Origin: Candidatus Parcubacteria bacterium
GTDB taxonomy: Bacteria; Patescibacteriota; Saccharimonadia; Saccharimonadales; 2-12-FULL-41-12
DNA: 42,322 nucleotides
Assembly (NCBI GenBank): GCA_019347895.1
Contig: JAHWKM010000011.1
Coordinates: 1-42,322, forward strand
Direction of reading: 5' to 3'
Shown here: piece by piece, positions 42,195-42,322 of the stretch
How positions within the stretch are numbered: position 1 is the first letter of the stretch
Layout: every line of letters begins with the position of its first letter
Program-made: the position numbers and the translations under genes
The notes under the pieces: generated by a model
The model's database searches: none
Seen by the model: the letters and a program-made list of their open reading frames with translations, nothing else
Told to the model about the DNA's origin: nothing

Positions 42195-42322
42195 CTTCTT
42201 TAGACAAAGAAGCAAGTCCATTCTTTTGTGCCGACAAAAGAATGCAAAAACTCTTGGGCGTCGAGCGGTCGTGAGTGTCTCATTGTCAAAAGACACAATG
42301 CTCGGCAAACTCACCAATTTTG
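42195..42322. repeat. Hairpin-rich non-coding region at the right edge
   Basis: No gene is supported from 41999 to the window end. Three perfect or near-perfect structures occur in series: CTTCTTT/AAAGAAG (42195-42212), an 11-base stem CATTCTTTTGT/ACAAAAGAATG with loop GCCG (42219-42244), and GTGTCT/AGACAC (42275-42296) overlapped by a competing CATTGT/ACAATG (42281-42300). Outer pairings (GTGAG with CTCAC, CAAAA with TTTTG) suggest one larger folded element that may continue past the edge. Confidence 0.5.

Noticed and set aside
42135-42317. A 60-residue minus-strand reading frame through the right-edge hairpins.
   Set aside because: It is made of inverted-repeat sequence (the 11-base stem translates to a Phe/Arg/Lys-rich string), has no ribosome binding site and resembles the spurious proteins that arise from repeat elements.
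1-42322. An alternative genetic code with TGA as Gly, as in some CPR groups.
   Set aside because: TGA ends several genes in ATGA/GTGA overlaps with intact full-length products on both sides, and no gene needs TGA read-through.
1-42322. CRISPR arrays, prophage, integron or insertion sequences with a transposase.
   Set aside because: No regularly spaced direct repeats, phage genes, integrase or transposase motifs were found; elements A to D are non-coding hairpins only.

Overview
This window looks like the chromosome of a member of the Candidate Phyla Radiation (Patescibacteria), most probably a deep-branching environmental Saccharibacteria lineage. The organism call is an inference. It rests on very dense packing with 4-base ATGA overlaps and convergent genes that touch or overlap, many divergent versions of core enzymes, and a cytochrome bo3-type quinol oxidase next to NDH-2 and an FAD-linked lactate-dehydrogenase-like enzyme. 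That respiratory set is known from some Saccharibacteria but is unusual in the CPR as a whole. TGA is used as a genuine stop codon (for example in the trpE/trpG, trpG/trpDCF and cyoB/cyoC overlaps), which argues against the TGA-recoding lineages Gracilibacteria and Absconditabacteria. No rRNA, tRNA, CRISPR array, prophage or transposase gene was seen.

Layout. 1-1079: the 5' end of a membrane-anchored protein runs off the left edge, divergent from an inositol-monophosphatase-family gene. 1069-3602 (minus): a membrane protein, a six-helix sensor kinase and a receiver-only response regulator. 3647-8121 (minus): a compact operon trpR-trpE-trpG-trpDCF, in which TrpD, TrpC and TrpF are one 737-residue chain and TrpR probably represses its own promoter; trpA and trpB are absent. 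8296-9909 (minus): a divergent purH. 10113-13657: a small zincin, NDH-2 and an FAD-linked D-lactate dehydrogenase-like enzyme, with two hairpin-forming repeat elements between the last two. 13662-18931: a bacterial eRF1-like protein, then a plus-strand cluster of an eight-helix membrane protein, a small protein, a MASE1 membrane sensor, a separate soluble PAS-kinase and a second receiver-only regulator. 18965-23921 (minus): cyoA-B-C-D-E plus a small membrane protein. 23997-31416: a PGPGW-type membrane protein, Mn-type superoxide dismutase, a ThDP-dependent decarboxylase/acetolactate-synthase-like enzyme paired with an aldehyde dehydrogenase, then the oxidative pentose-phosphate genes pgl, gnd and zwf. 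31427-40285: pyrimidine synthesis (carB, carA, pyrB, pyrC, pyrD) with a LOG-like gene and a lactate/malate-dehydrogenase-like gene. 40343-41998: a CNNM/CorB-like protein and trmD. The last 240 bases hold only hairpins.

How it fits together. NDH-2 and the lactate-type dehydrogenase would reduce quinone, which the Cyo oxidase would reoxidise with O2; SOD handles the by-products. zwf-pgl-gnd supply reductant and ribose-5-phosphate. The carAB/pyrBCD set and purH feed nucleotide synthesis, and PRPP also feeds the trp genes. The ThDP enzyme plus aldehyde dehydrogenase could be a 2-oxoglutarate-to-succinate bypass like the one described in cyanobacteria.

Three signals are not explained by ordinary annotation: a family of about 95-125-nt intergenic hairpin elements, two of which share a nearly identical 39-nt core; a recurrent promoter layout in which a -10 hexamer sits exactly 7 nt before the start codon (leaderless mRNAs) at the head of transcription units; and the TrpR-controlled trp operon ending in a TrpD-TrpC-TrpF triple fusion.
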